Source of the DNA: Temnopleurus reevesii
Taxonomy: Eukaryota > Echinodermata > Echinoidea > Temnopleuroida > Temnopleuridae
Reading direction: 5' to 3'
DNA length: 64,000 bases
Assembly: GCA_036244855.1 (NCBI GenBank)
Contig: BQKZ01000125.1
Location: 147,286 to 211,285 of the forward strand
Below the pieces are notes generated by a model. It saw only the letters and a list, made by a program, of their open reading frames with translations. It searched no databases and was not told the origin of the DNA. The position numbers and the translations under genes are program-made. This document shows, piece after piece, positions 28,701 to 38,147 of the stretch. Position 1 is the first letter of the stretch. The number at the start of each line of letters is the position of its first letter.

Positions 28701-31700
28701 TTTGTAATGATATATCTGTGGCTGCCCCTTAATGTTCTTCCGTAGTCTCTTGTTTTGGAAATGGTTGAAATAGTTTACTTTTCATGGAGCCCTGTCATTC
28801 TTCAGGGATATTGGTTAGATGTGTTTTAACTTAACTTCAGTGTTTAAAGTGAAATGAAACCCTGGAATTAATTTGCTATCAGTCGATGAAGAAAAATATG
28901 ATGATTAAACTGTGAAAATTTGAGCTTAATTGGACAATCCGTTCAAAAGTTACGAATTTTCAAAGTTTTAATTATCCCATTTCATGGGGATCCTAGAATT
29001 GGCAACGCTTAACAAATCTATGACGATATGCGGACAACTCTCCATTCATTTTGTACATGATTTTTTATAATTATGGAATTTGATTGAATATATCTTAACT
29101 AAGTCTATTCAACATTATTCTTCCAACAATACTTGAAGAACTATCCAACACCTATAATACTGACGAGAAAAGGGAAAATTTTGTCCACTTTTCTGAAAAA
29201 AAGAAGAAAATGTTAAATTTTGTGTACAGAATGAATGGAGAGCTGTCCACAAATACGTCACAGATTTGAACGTAGACGACTTATAATTGGTCGGCATTGC
29301 CGACTCGAGGATTCCCATGACGGGACATTCACTATAAATTTGTAAATTCATAAATTTTGAATGGATCGTCGGATTATGCTCAAATTTTCACAGTTGGTTC
29401 ATTTTATTTTTCTCCATCTACTGAGAGAATATAAAATGCAGGGTTTCGTTCTTCTTTAACTTTCAGATTGATGATTTTACCCCCAAAGATTCCTTTTTGT
29501 TATCATGTTTCCTCTATTGGGGAAACATTTGGTCCATTTGCTTGGTTGTTCATATTCTGATCTACCGAATATTCCAGAAGTTTGTTTACAGTGGAAGTCA
29601 GAATGCTTTGCTTGCCTGTTATGAAAATAACAATAATAATAACATTTATATGCCGCTTTATACTTGCGTTCTGAAGCACCTTGCTATTGGTGAACTAAAT
29701 CCTTAACATTAGAATTAAAATGAATTAAATTAAATCAAATTAGATAGATTAAAAAATCACTGTAAAACTCAGGTCAATGAGATCACAGTGAGATCACTGG
29801 ATTTGTTTTGAGCTACATGTATATGGTGATAACAGATAAGCAAAGGATCCTGACTTACATGTACACGTATATGATACAAGAGTAGACTGTCCTATTCTTT
29901 AATGCTTTCCCATCGCACATTGCATGTAGGTTGGAACAAGACGTTACATGGCTCCGGAGGTGCTAGAGGGAGCAATCCAGTTCAAAAGAGACGCTTTCTT
30001 ACGAATCGACATGTATGCCTTTGGCCTGGTCCTGTGGGAGCTTGTTACCAGATGCACTATACAAGACGGTAAGTGAAATCCAAACATTGAGCGTCTGAAA
30101 TGTTACAGCGACAAGGTATCATGTGTTGCTGTTTGTCAATTACAACACAAACTCTTCTAAAATCAGAACAAGTTTTGTTGTTATGGTTTCCTGTTCATAT
30201 GCAAATGAAGGAAAAGTTTAGTCTTCATGGATGAACCCAATTTTAAGATGCATAACTTTCATTCATCTGTTGCTATTTCTTTAAACAATAATTTTACTAA
30301 ACATCTTCGAATAGGAATGTTTGTCGTATAAATCAGCTTCTTTAATATCAATCTAGAATTCGTAACCAAGGACTTTTTTTTTTCATCATTCAAAGGTAAA
30401 TAATTTTCTCATTGAAAAATGGATTTGTTTCTCATTTTCTCATTGTGAAAATGGATAATTTTCTCGTTGTGAAAAATTTTACATTTTCTCTTTGAAAATG
30501 GATTGTTTTCAATTTTACTTTGCTGAAAGTGGTTTAACCTAAATGATTCACTTGCTCAAAATTTAGACAAATTATATCCAAGCATTATACATGTAACATT
30601 AAAATGTTACTGGTAAAATCATCAGAACATAGCTACATGTAACTAGGACATGTCACGGACGTATGAAATGCTCTTTTAAATGCTTGAAAGTCAATGCCCT
30701 CAGAGAAGTACATAGACTATGACGATAGATGAGGAGTGTGTATGCTATTGTATACAATGCCTTTCAATCAATATACTTCACACTCGGTCTGAGATCATAA
30801 AATTGTGGCATGTAGTCATTGCTGGCAGATGTTTTGAAAAGCATTTTCATTATTCTTGAGGTTAGGTTAAGTGTGAATTTGAGAAGTAACATTTGCAATG
30901 TTTATTTTTGTTCAATAATGGCATAATAATTTATCATGATTGTTGATAAAATCTATGAAAAACCACTTATTGATTAGTGAAGCTTGTAACACCCAAATGA
31001 ATGAGGTGAAAGTTTTACAACCACTGCATTGTGGAGTCACATAAAGCATTTTTATTCATTTCGCATAAACTGACTCAGTGCACAGTATGCAAAGAATCTG
31101 ATTGAGGGGATTTTTTTTTTTCGAGGAGGGGGGTCGTGGTTATAAACTCCTACATGTTGCATGTTTTTAAGTTGAAAATAGATATGAATGCACTTTACTT
31201 TATGTTCATATTTTTGAAATTATATTTATTTTCATAAGATTACATCGTTATCTTCTTTTATACATGCCTTTAAGGTTGTTCTTATCTGGGTATTTTTCTA
31301 GTACTGAAGTGATTTCGTGCAGTGTAAACGATATGCGCTCTGGTTTGTACTAGCTAGATATCCCAGCATGCTCAATGATACGGACAATCGTAAAGGCGTA
31401 TTACTTGTATATTCACTTTAATGTATATCTATATAAAAGTATAATGGTTAGGAATAATTTACTATCAAGGTTTTCATAATATCACAGCTTAATCGATTCA
31501 ATTAAATGTGCTTTTAGGTCCAGTGCCGGAGTATCGATTACCATTTGAGGAAGAGCTTGGGCAAGGCACATCACTAGAGGACATGCAGGAGTGGGTGGTG
31601 GTCAAGAGGAAACGACCGGTCATCAGTGACCATTGGCTCAAGCACAGGGTAGGCTACTCATTTGTTAGATTCCGTTTCCATTAGCTCCCTTTCGTTCTAT

Positions 31701-32469
31701 GTACTCGTCTTCATTCTCTTCTTATCTGTTATATGAGACAGTGTTTGTCATCTTGAAAATAGTAGTAAATAATATAATTTCTCTATCTTTGCTTCATAAG
31801 ATCTTGATCATCCTAGAAATGAGGGAAAATCATTAGATATTTTTTTTTTCAGTCTGTTAAAAATTATAGAAAATTTATATACTTGCCTCAAATCATGGAA
31901 AACTTTTAGAATATTGATTTTTTTTCTCCGAGGAACACCAATTCTACCAGAACTATATTATATTGCAAATAAATTTATCACAGAATTTTGAGACATCTTT
32001 TTGGAAAAATCAGGGAGTTTCGTTATTTTGAAACCACATATCTGAATTCTTATTTATTCTATTTTTGTTAATTTATGAAAATAGTTTTGAATCTTGAGAT
32101 TTGCTGTGTACTCCTGTATAGGAACAGTAAAAAATGATTTAGTCAGTGAGCTCAGAACTATAGTAATTGGTACCCCCTCTTTCCCTTACATTGCTACAGG
32201 GTCTTGAGTTGCTTTGTGAGACGATTGAAGAGTGTTGGGATCAAGACGCAGAAGCTCGTCTTTCAGCTGGCTGCGTGGAGGAGAGGATAGCACAGTTCAG
32301 CTATAGCCACATGAACGGACACCATCGGCCGGTATCGCCGTCCCCTCTTATCATGCAGACAATGCACAATAGCACGACTAGCTTTGAGAACACGGGCAAC
32401 ACAGAGAGCACGGACATTGCGCTCTATAGGAATTCCCCATCGCCTCCCCCGAAGGAGTCCAACTTATAG
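1731..32469 (+). CDS. ACVR2: Activin/BMP type II receptor serine/threonine kinase (spliced, 7 exons)
   Basis: Transmembrane receptor kinase that binds activin/BMP-class ligands at the cell surface and phosphorylates the GS domain of type I receptors, leading to SMAD signalling (family knowledge). Joining 1731-1791, 18502-18695, 22192-22375, 26958-27655, 29930-30068, 31518-31648 and 32200-32469 gives 1677 nt, 558 residues; human ACVR2A and ACVR2B are about 512. All introns are GT-AG and all phases agree. Visible parts: signal peptide about 1-27; cysteine-rich ectodomain 38-125 ending in a CCC-x4-CN box; membrane span about 162-182; glycine-rich loop 218-225; VAVK lysine 237; HRD 340-342; DFG 360-362; APE 387-389. 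The C-terminus is ESNL. Two N-glycosylation sequons lie at N55 and N76. Identification is from direct resemblance to vertebrate ACVR2A/B, strongest in the kinase; it is not a type I receptor because there is no GS box. A 2A versus 2B call is not meaningful here. Confidence 0.96.
1899..2459. mobile_element. TTAA-flanked inverted-repeat element, family A, copy 1
   Basis: Starts TTAA-AGCCCAAGTATAGTTT and ends AACTATACATGGGCT-TTAA. About 25-bp terminal inverted repeats flanked by TTAA, with no transposase frame. Inner landmarks shared with other copies: CCCCCGACGCGAATTCAAT and GAGAGGGCGCTAAAT. Confidence 0.88.
3085..3815. repeat. Dispersed repeat, copy 1, with internal long inverted repeat
   Basis: An inverted repeat with arms of about 85 bases spans about 3513-3795 (left arm with CAAGCTTGATGACAATTTTG, right arm with AATTGTCATCAAGCTTGCG). 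The left part, from TAGCTCTCTGGAATAGTTTT on, matches the reverse complement of 54340-54715. Unknown family; perhaps a larger foldback transposon. Confidence 0.75.
4615..4643. repeat. AAAGT tandem repeat
   Basis: Five consecutive AAAGT units, ending AAAAAG. Preceded at 4517-4590 by two copies of a GATGC(T/C)GAGGATAC segment. Confidence 0.9.
5482..6436. mobile_element. piggyBac-like non-autonomous element
   Basis: TTAACCCTAAAAAGCCCAAG at the left end and CTTGGGCTTTGTAGGGTTAA at the right: inverted termini within a TTAA duplication, starting CCCTA like classical piggyBac ends. Just inside each end is a C/G palindrome, GGGGCACAATGTGCCCC, which can form a hairpin. No transposase; 955 bp. Confidence 0.85.
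11062..11573. mobile_element. TTAA-flanked foldback element, family B, copy 1
   Basis: TTAA at both ends. Left arm has GTGAAAACATGAGCAAAATC, right arm GCGCAAATTTTCAGTTTGTT, its approximate reverse complement. Arms run over about 100 bases. Confidence 0.75.
11901..11944. repeat. Short inverted repeat
   Basis: TACTCCCTTA and TAAGGGAGTA enclose 24 bases. Possibly the remnant of a small foldback element. Confidence 0.65.
12724..13436. repeat. Imperfect local duplication
   Basis: GATGACCAGTTCT...CTCTGAATGTTCAAG blocks at 12724 and 13243, and AACTCAAAACATGCCCT with GGGGTCAACCATCTTTC at 13089 and 13391. Spacing differs (about 519 and 302), so one copy has gained or lost sequence; a pogo-like end at 12825 (CAACTCTGCCTAAGTTG) suggests an insertion. 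Confidence 0.6.
14240..14472. mobile_element. Inverted-repeat element
   Basis: GGGTGACTTCAAGTACGGTG at the left and its complement ending CTTGAAGTCACCC at the right, 233 bp. Both flanks read ATT, a possible 3-base target duplication. Confidence 0.85.
14941..15021. repeat. Short inverted repeat
   Basis: GTGAACAG-N2-TCCCAC-N-ATGTCCCAC at the left is matched by its complement at the right; 26-base arms around a 29-base loop. Confidence 0.75.
17114..17348. mobile_element. Foldback element, family G, copy 1
   Basis: TGAGCAGAACGAACGAA to TTTGGTCAGTTCTGCTA, about 235 bp. Inner arms contain GGACAAAGCAAACTTCCATT and the complement of it. Confidence 0.8.
18157..18283. mobile_element. Foldback element, family E, copy 1
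   Basis: GGGCCTGTAACATAAA to TTTATGTTACAGGCCC, about 127 bp, with AATTAATTGCA-type inner arms. It ends about 220 bases before ACVR2 exon 2. Confidence 0.85.
18502..18695 (+). CDS. ACVR2: ACVR2 exon 2: first half of ligand-binding ectodomain
   Basis: Acceptor CACACAG ends at 18501, donor GTGAGT starts at 18696; phases 1 in and 0 out. Encodes residues 21-85, with cysteines at 38, 46, 53, 60 and 70 and sequons NTT (55) and NET (76). The YVLWKN string matches the vertebrate FATWKN/YASWRN segment, whose tryptophan is part of the activin-binding surface. Cysteines 46 and 53 have no counterpart in the vertebrate receptors as I remember them. Confidence 0.92.
18759..19302. mobile_element. Family B element, copy 2
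   Basis: TTAAAGGGCACAG to TTTCCCTTTAA, 544 bp. Left arm CTGTGAAAATTTGAGCAAAA pairs with right arm TTTTGCTGAAATTTTCACAG. Its left end is 64 bases past ACVR2 exon 2. Confidence 0.85.
20754..20837. repeat. Two-copy tandem repeat of about 44 bp
   Basis: The stretch starting CTTGAATTGAATTGGCAAA recurs from 20798 with one G-to-A change and a four-base deletion. A recent local duplication inside ACVR2 intron 2. Confidence 0.8.
22192..22375 (+). CDS. ACVR2: ACVR2 exon 3: second half of ectodomain
   Basis: Acceptor TTTTCAG ends at 22191, donor GTCAGT starts at 22376; phase 0 in, 1 out. Encodes residues 86-146: GCW, then cysteines 98 and 104, then [11 protein letters not shown], the conserved closing box of the three-finger fold of type II receptors. 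The proline/threonine-rich tail ([13 protein letters not shown]) is the juxtamembrane stalk. The open frame continues into the intron but loses similarity at the donor. Confidence 0.94.
22597..22990. other. Assembly gap (394 N)
   Basis: A run of N, directly followed by ten G at 22991-23000 and preceded by TGTCCGTCCGTCCGTTC-type sequence near 22446. The gap lies wholly inside intron 3 and does not touch an exon. Confidence 0.99.
24120..24475. repeat. GT-rich simple repeat region
   Basis: Includes an uninterrupted GT run at about 24286-24308 and further GTGTGT blocks near 24440-24460, with scattered TTTG and TATG variants. Open frames across it are low-complexity translations. Confidence 0.9.
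25126..25256. mobile_element. Foldback element
   Basis: GCCCCAGTCACATAGGGCCC to GGGCTTCTATGTGACTTGGG, arms about 30 bases, 131 bp. A single right arm of the same family, ending TATGTGACTGGGGC, is at about 51743-51776. Confidence 0.82.
26958..27655 (+). CDS. ACVR2: ACVR2 exon 4: membrane span and N-terminal two thirds of kinase
   Basis: Acceptor TTTACAG ends at 26957, donor GTAAGA starts at 27656; phase 1 in, 0 out. Encodes residues 147-379: span [19 protein letters not shown], basic stop-transfer CRRHR, linker, [17 protein letters not shown] (glycine loop), [10 protein letters not shown] (ATP lysine 237), [30 protein letters not shown] (catalytic loop, D342, K344, N347), ADFGLA (metal-binding D360) and GDTHGQ. 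All catalytic residues are present, so the kinase should be active. HRDF replaces the usual HRDI. The 698-nt exon covers what several vertebrate exons cover. Confidence 0.97.
27656..29929 (+). other. ACVR2: ACVR2 intron 4
   Basis: Contains the TTAA-flanked element 28844-29459 and an AAT-type short run near 29626-29645 that leads into an AACATTTATATGCCGCTTTA motif like those beside the AAT runs at 51081 and 61485. No gene seen. Confidence 0.85.
28844..29459. mobile_element. Family B element, copy 3
   Basis: 616 bp with TTAA at both ends; long arms with CTGTGAAAATTTGAGC on the left and GCTCAAATTTTCACAG on the right. Confidence 0.85.
29930..30068 (+). CDS. ACVR2: ACVR2 exon 5: activation segment and helix F
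   Basis: Acceptor ATGTAG ends at 29929, donor GTAAGT starts at 30069; phase 0 in, 1 out. Encodes residues 380-425: [14 protein letters not shown], the conserved end of the activation segment with APE 387-389, then [19 protein letters not shown] (helix F aspartate in RID). Confidence 0.96.
30069..31517 (+). other. ACVR2: ACVR2 intron 5
   Basis: No gene seen. A degenerate tandem repeat (TTTCTC-ATTG-GAAAATGGAT units) occupies about 30403-30518. Confidence 0.85.
30403..30518. repeat. Degenerate tandem repeat, about 36-40 bp unit
   Basis: Units of the form ATTTTCTCATTGTGAAAATGG followed by ATT or TTT recur three to four times with small changes. Simple local duplication. Confidence 0.65.
31518..31648 (+). 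CDS. ACVR2: ACVR2 exon 6: kinase C-lobe
   Basis: Acceptor TTTTAG ends at 31517, donor GTAGGC starts at 31649; phase 1 in, 0 out. Encodes residues 426-469, with [27 protein letters not shown] and WLKHR, matching the vertebrate LPFEEEIGQ and SLEDMQEVVVHKKKRPV blocks. Confidence 0.95.
31649..32199 (+). other. ACVR2: ACVR2 intron 6
   Basis: Short AT-rich intron, GTAGGC to GCTACAG. Nothing else seen in it. Confidence 0.85.
32200..32469 (+). CDS. ACVR2: ACVR2 exon 7: end of kinase and C-terminal tail
   Basis: Acceptor GCTACAG ends at 32199; phase 0 in; TAG at 32467-32469. Encodes residues 470-558: [20 protein letters not shown] and [10 protein letters not shown] (last kinase helix, conserved arginine), then a serine/threonine-rich tail longer than the vertebrate one and ending PPPKESNL. 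Vertebrate ACVR2A ends PPKESSL, a PDZ ligand; ESNL keeps serine at -2 and leucine at 0. Confidence 0.96.
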   Translation, partial: GLELLCETIEECWDQDAEARLSAGCVEERIAQFSYSHMNGHHRPVSPSPLIMQTMHNSTTSFENTGNTESTDIALYRNSPSPPPKESNL

Positions 32470-35400
32470 GGGTTAATGCAGGCATGTGGTGTCTGCTGCA
32501 TTTTGTCGCGGGAGTGTGTGAATGCAGTGGAGATAATCTGCAGGGATTTCATGCAATGGTGTATAGATACTGCCACGTGAGATAAGCCTTGGACAACTCA
32601 TTCGAGATGCTGCTTTGCTCTGCAGAAATTATCTGTTGCCTCCTGCCAAGGAGTCAGAGTTACAGGGTTGGATTGGCTATGTGGCAGCTGCTACATGCAG
32701 TCCCAGAGATTGGTAGTTATGCCGTTTGAGAACTACCTTGGACAACTTGAGCTGAATACCATTGAGCTTGATTGGGATTGCCTGTTGCCTCCCGCAGATT
32801 GGCGTATCCATGCAAATACCGGCAATCGCGGATGTCTGTAAACACCTGGAGACTACTCAGAGGAATGTGATGGAAGTGTAGCGGTGCCATGTAAGAGCTA
32901 TCTTGGACAACTCAAGCAGAAAACAAATCCGCACGGAGCTGCTGCTGACGTCGCAACTGGAAAAGTTGAGGAATGCAGGGATAGGATGTGATGTCTGAAT
33001 CAGGAGTAAGATCCCTCATCCATCCAGGATACCGTCCCGCGGAGAGGTCACGGTGTGTACGCCGACGATTGACCAATGACCTATGTCGTCAGCGTGTCGA
33101 AATCTGCGTTGGTCATGTGGAGCAACTATGTGCTTTGATTCCCTTCTGTGAATGGGCTAGCCTTGGAGAAGAATCCTCGTCAACCAAGAAGTTTTGCTCC
33201 GAGGAGATATTTAATTTACAACTTCAACTAAAAAAAAGAGAGAGATGGAACATGGAATAATTTAACTCATCACCTTTGTAGATTGAGAGTGATTATGTGG
33301 ATATTGTGGATGCTTTCTGATATTTGTAAATAGCATACAGACTAAGATGATGTGAACTACGCAGACAGACAGACTGACAAGCAGACAAGGCAGTCTGTGA
33401 ATACAAAGTGATTCATAACCTGAAAACCCTGCCAAGTCGCACTCCTAAATACGGTGTATTCTCAAGTGAGCTTTATATATTTTTTTGCCGAACTGCTACG
33501 TCAACGTCTTTGCTGCATGAAGATTTTAAGTTTCTTATATTGGTTACAACCCTTTTAATTGTATATAGGTCTTTTCTGTCATTCAGAAAAGCAGCATGTT
33601 TATTTTTTATGAGTGTATTTACACTTTAGTGTAGAGCGGGACTGATAGAAGTGGTAAGATTGTGTGTTCCTCAGGATAAACCAAATTTTCATGCCAGCTT
33701 TTACAAAAATGAAGAATTGATATGATTTCATGTAGAGTGACTAATTTTAGCGAAAAGCCCAGCCAAGAAGTACATCACATATTGAATGAGTTATTTTGTT
33801 AGTTTAAATGCTGCATTTGAAAGAAGATTAAAGGGAGTCCAAACAAACAACCTCAGCCAGAATATAGACGCTACATTATGCTGCCATACTATAGAGATTC
33901 AGATTGAGTTTAAAGTTTAAAATGGGGTTAAATTGCTGTAAAGTATTCATTTTGCTTGGTGCTTTGTATTAGCTTGGACCCAACAGTCAGAGAAAGAGTA
34001 GGAAAAGTGGAGGAACAAAAGTATGACAAACTTATACATGATGATGGTCTCAGCAAATGAAGTGGATCATCATTTGAAATCAAATGATCCAGGAGAGAAT
34101 ATTCCTCTTAAAATTGCATAATAGATTGTCACATTAGCTGTACAAATCAAAGATTACATACAAGAATAGAACAAACAAAAAAAGAAGAAAGAATGAACCC
34201 TAATGCTTTTCAATCTTTTTGTGCATTACTCGGTCATTTATCAGTTTCATGCTGAATTATTTGTTTTTCACAGTGTATCTGGCAAACATAGTACAATGTA
34301 TCAGTTTAGGTAACAGGATCAGTGCTTGCTGTGAAAAAAAAGAAACATCTCAAACAGTGAATACATACATTCTTGTGACATTGCTTATGTTTATCCTGCC
34401 TCTGAATTCTTATGAATGTAAGAAGTGTTATAAAACACATAATTAGTCTTTCAAAAGAGGAGAAATCTTGTAGTTTCTAAATGAATTTTGATCCAATCCT
34501 TTATCACTGGCACTTTTCTTACATTGTTGGAAACCTATTGGTGTTGGTTTCAGTTGTATACACTCTCCATTTAACTGAATATCTATCAATGACACTCATG
34601 GCAACAGGGCATTAAAAAACCCCAACTCTCCAACTCCCAACTTACCTTCAGGTAATACATGTATATCACTGTAACCATGCCTTTTGATTATTATTATCTA
34701 ATGGGTTTGTACTGATGAATTATGCAGCGTAGCTTCTGAATTATATTGCCAAGTCGACTCCACATTGAGCCGAGGTTAAATGGATCACTTGTTGGCCATG
34801 CTAACAGGTGCATGCAGGGCAGTATAACTTCCTGTGTCGTCTGCTGTAAGTCTGCCGTCTGTCTCCTGGCTGCCACCGGGGTATAGGGGATCCAAGTGAT
34901 GACATCATTCGTATGCCATGCCATGCTGGAGGACAGCCTGAAATGCATCAATTAAATGCATGAGCCTAGTTATGACCTTCGTTGTCATGATATGTATTAC
35001 ACATGAAGCCTGGGGGCATTTGGGTTAGCCCACCTTAGTATAGGGCACAATAACTCTCCAAGGCTATAATAGGATTGGTATTAAGACAGGACGGTAGTGC
35101 ATTCAAGGACCTTGGATCAGTTTATGCTCTGAGATGTATATTTCTCTTTTTTAATGGTGTCCATGTGTTACCTCACATGAAAATGTTCAATTTTCTTCTC
35201 CACCTGCCAGACGATGCAGGTAACATTCTTGGGGTGTCTGTATAAACATTGCAGAATGTAGAAATTCATCATTTTAACTTCTTGTACAATGCATTGTTTT
35301 TGTAGGAAGTGCATACATGTATCTTCCCCCCCCCCCCCCCCCTGGTCATTTCTTCAAATTCCTTATGTTGTATGTGTGTGATTGTTGTGGCCAGACAAGG

Positions 35401-36400
35401 GTGCCACAAGCCACTTTGTGAATACTTGTGGCAACAACCTGTGGTAGCAACCTGTGTTAGCAATAGAAACGTATTTAAATGCATGTTATTTGTACACCTT
35501 GTTATAACCTGTATAATGTTCTTTCTACATATGTAGCATGTTCTGTATATTGTGTCTCATAGTGTCTCAGATGTAGTCATTGTAACTGCCGTTTAGAGCT
35601 CTATATATATTGATTAGTTCATCCAGTTGATCAGATATTTGTACATTTGTTTTTATCAAAGTATTTCAGCATGGCATTCAGTTATGCTGATGATTTTGTT
35701 TTTTGCTGTATTTATACGGTAGAGATACCGTCTGCAGTCGTAGGCTTCTCAGGAAGATGCTCTATCATGTAGATAGTCTGTGACATTATTGCTTTCAAAC
35801 AAACCCACCTTGGCAGTATTACGACCAAAGCATAGTCTTATCAACAGTGGTATACCAACTTACTACCAATGCCAATAGTAAGGGGTAAGATTAATTTTCC
35901 CAAACATCATTTCAAAGTAGATTAACTTCCCATTGCATGATTTCATACATAAATGCCACAAAGGTTCCATGTTCAAGCAAGGAGCTGTCTTCTAAAACAG
36001 ACAAGCTAGCAATTCATACATGTACACCCCTGTATTGGGCTTGGCTAATAATATTCATGTTAATTCACATGAAATACTGCATAAGCTGACATTTTTGGCG
36101 GTGATTTTATTTTTGAGAATTTCGCTGCCTCGTGAAAAATTCCCATCAGTGATTCACATGTGTGTACAAACATTGACAGAAAAGGTGAAAATTACAACAC
36201 GCCAATGTGTCAAACTGGTCCGAAATAACAAAAATATCTGTACGCTAGAATATTGGCTTATACAGCATTTATTTAATTCGGATCGATCAATATGTGGTTT
36301 TCGTTATCGTTATTTGCGATAAAATTTTTAATCATGCTGACACCTGTCAGAGAAAGCAAATATAAATATTCAATAAATGCAAAGTAAAGCAGAATCTTCA
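32470..36400 (+). other. ACVR2: Probable ACVR2 3' UTR
   Basis: Sequence after the stop codon is more GC-balanced than the introns to about 33260 and then becomes AT-rich. The open frame at 32988-33260 has no recognisable protein and is best read as UTR. Variant signals ATTAAA occur at 33827-33832 and 34611-34616; the first canonical AATAAA is at 36372-36377. The true end is unknown. Confidence 0.45.
36372..36377 (+). terminator. Candidate polyadenylation signal for ACVR2
   Basis: First canonical AATAAA that I find downstream of the ACVR2 stop, 3.9 kb away. Only the hexamer supports it, and earlier ATTAAA variants may be used instead. Confidence 0.25.
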
Positions 36401-37977
36401 GATTAGATTTGTGAAAGCATCAGGGTTAATTATAAAATTAAGGATTGAAATCATTTCCAAGGAAAAAGCTAAAAATGGGAAATTTAAATTTTTTATTGTA
36501 GTTTGTTCATGCATTTCACACGATCTAAACATTTTCTCTTGATGAGTAAACTTTGCTTTTCACAACATGAAAAACAAATAGGCTGAAAGCAATCAAATAA
36601 GGTAATACACTTTATTTACTTCATCCATCCAGTTTTTCTGCTCAAAGTTTGAATGAAGTTGTTTAAAGTCTGCCAGTTATTTGTATGAGGATGTAGAATA
36701 AATCACTTTTTTTTTTGTTAGGATCTTTTTCTGGTTTGACATAAATTCAGGTACATTATCACCACAACAACTAACTATATATAGTCAATTCCAACCAGAA
36801 GGTTTTGCAAACATTCTATAAATAGCAACATATTGTAACTTTAAATTATTGCAATGTTAAATTTTGTGTAGTTCTAAAAAGTGGCTTCTATTGTGCTTTG
36901 TAAAACCAATTGATTATGGCTCTTGTAACTTTCCAATTTCTCAGTGGAACAATACTCTAGCAACTAATTAATATTCGCTATCATGACGATGATTTATCAG
37001 CATCTAAGCTTACAGTGAATTTTAGAAAGCGTCTTTGTTTGACAGCAGAGCAGTTCTTAATTTTCGCTAAAGCTAGAAATATCAGCCCCCTTTTTTTTTC
37101 AAGATAAAAACTACTGCTCTGATGCTGAAATAATCATTAAAGCAGAAGATAATTGCCCGCATGACAACCTTCTAAGTCAGGGGACAACATCTTGAGAGCC
37201 CTCCACGATTCATCTTTGTTTTTCTACCTCACATGTACATGTCAATAACTAAACATCATTGCCAATAAACTGTCTGATGCACACACGCTCCCAGTCCTGC
37301 CCTTTGCTGCATGCATGCTCAGTTCTGTTGACCACACCCCTCGCTTGACAACGTGCCAAGCTTGGCGTCAAAGATGAAGTGGAAATTGTTAACTTGTGTT
37401 TTGGAAAGTACAGTGCGGAAGAAGTACATTTGATTGGGGGGTAAAGAGCCGTGAAGAGAAGGGAGTAATGTGCAGACTGCATTGACAAGTCTGCAGGTGC
37501 TCATGTGGCTCCTGATCTCGCTCTCAATCTGCCTTTCAATCACTCTCTGAAAGTCTCATGCTGAGATGCAAGGTGAACGACCTCCGATGTACCCGTCGCT
37601 TTGCTCGTTACTTTATTCTCCTTGGATAGCTACCAAATCAGTAACAAATTGAAATGTGTTTATATTGTATTGTTAACATTTCTGACATTGTCCAGCTCTC
37701 TTGAATATTTGATTATGTTAAGATCAGACTTCTAATCGTATACTTTGTGTTTGGGGTCCCTATTAATTCATTCAATGGTTGTGGATATTTGCAGTGTAGG
37801 GCTTCACACTATTAAAGAACGGGTTAATACCCCTACACTGTATGGTTCGAAACATTTGCTGTGACTGCATCTACAGGGCTTCACAATATTGATGTATTAA
37901 CTTGTAATTGAGCATGCTGGAGTAGGTTAATATTTTGCAGAATCACTTAAGTGAATATTTTCAAGGATGTCTCTAAT

Positions 37978-38147
37978 GGGGTGTTGCTCAAAATCAACTG
38001 CAAATCAACTGCAACTTTGCAATTGTAACGCGCATTTTCATTCGCGCACGGTATGCGCATTTAACAAGATGCGCATGAAACGATTCTGATTGGCGCGTTC
38101 CGATCAACTGCAACTTGAGATCAATTGCAAGTTTTGAGCAACACCAC
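37978..38147. mobile_element. Foldback element, family F, copy 1
   Basis: GGGTGTTGCTCAAAA to TTTTGAGCAACACC, 170 bp, with a GC-richer core rich in GCGCAT motifs. Probable MITE. Confidence 0.85.

Noticed and set aside
32988..33260. 90-codon open frame after the ACVR2 stop
   Set aside because: No family features, lies in probable 3' UTR and has no splice context.
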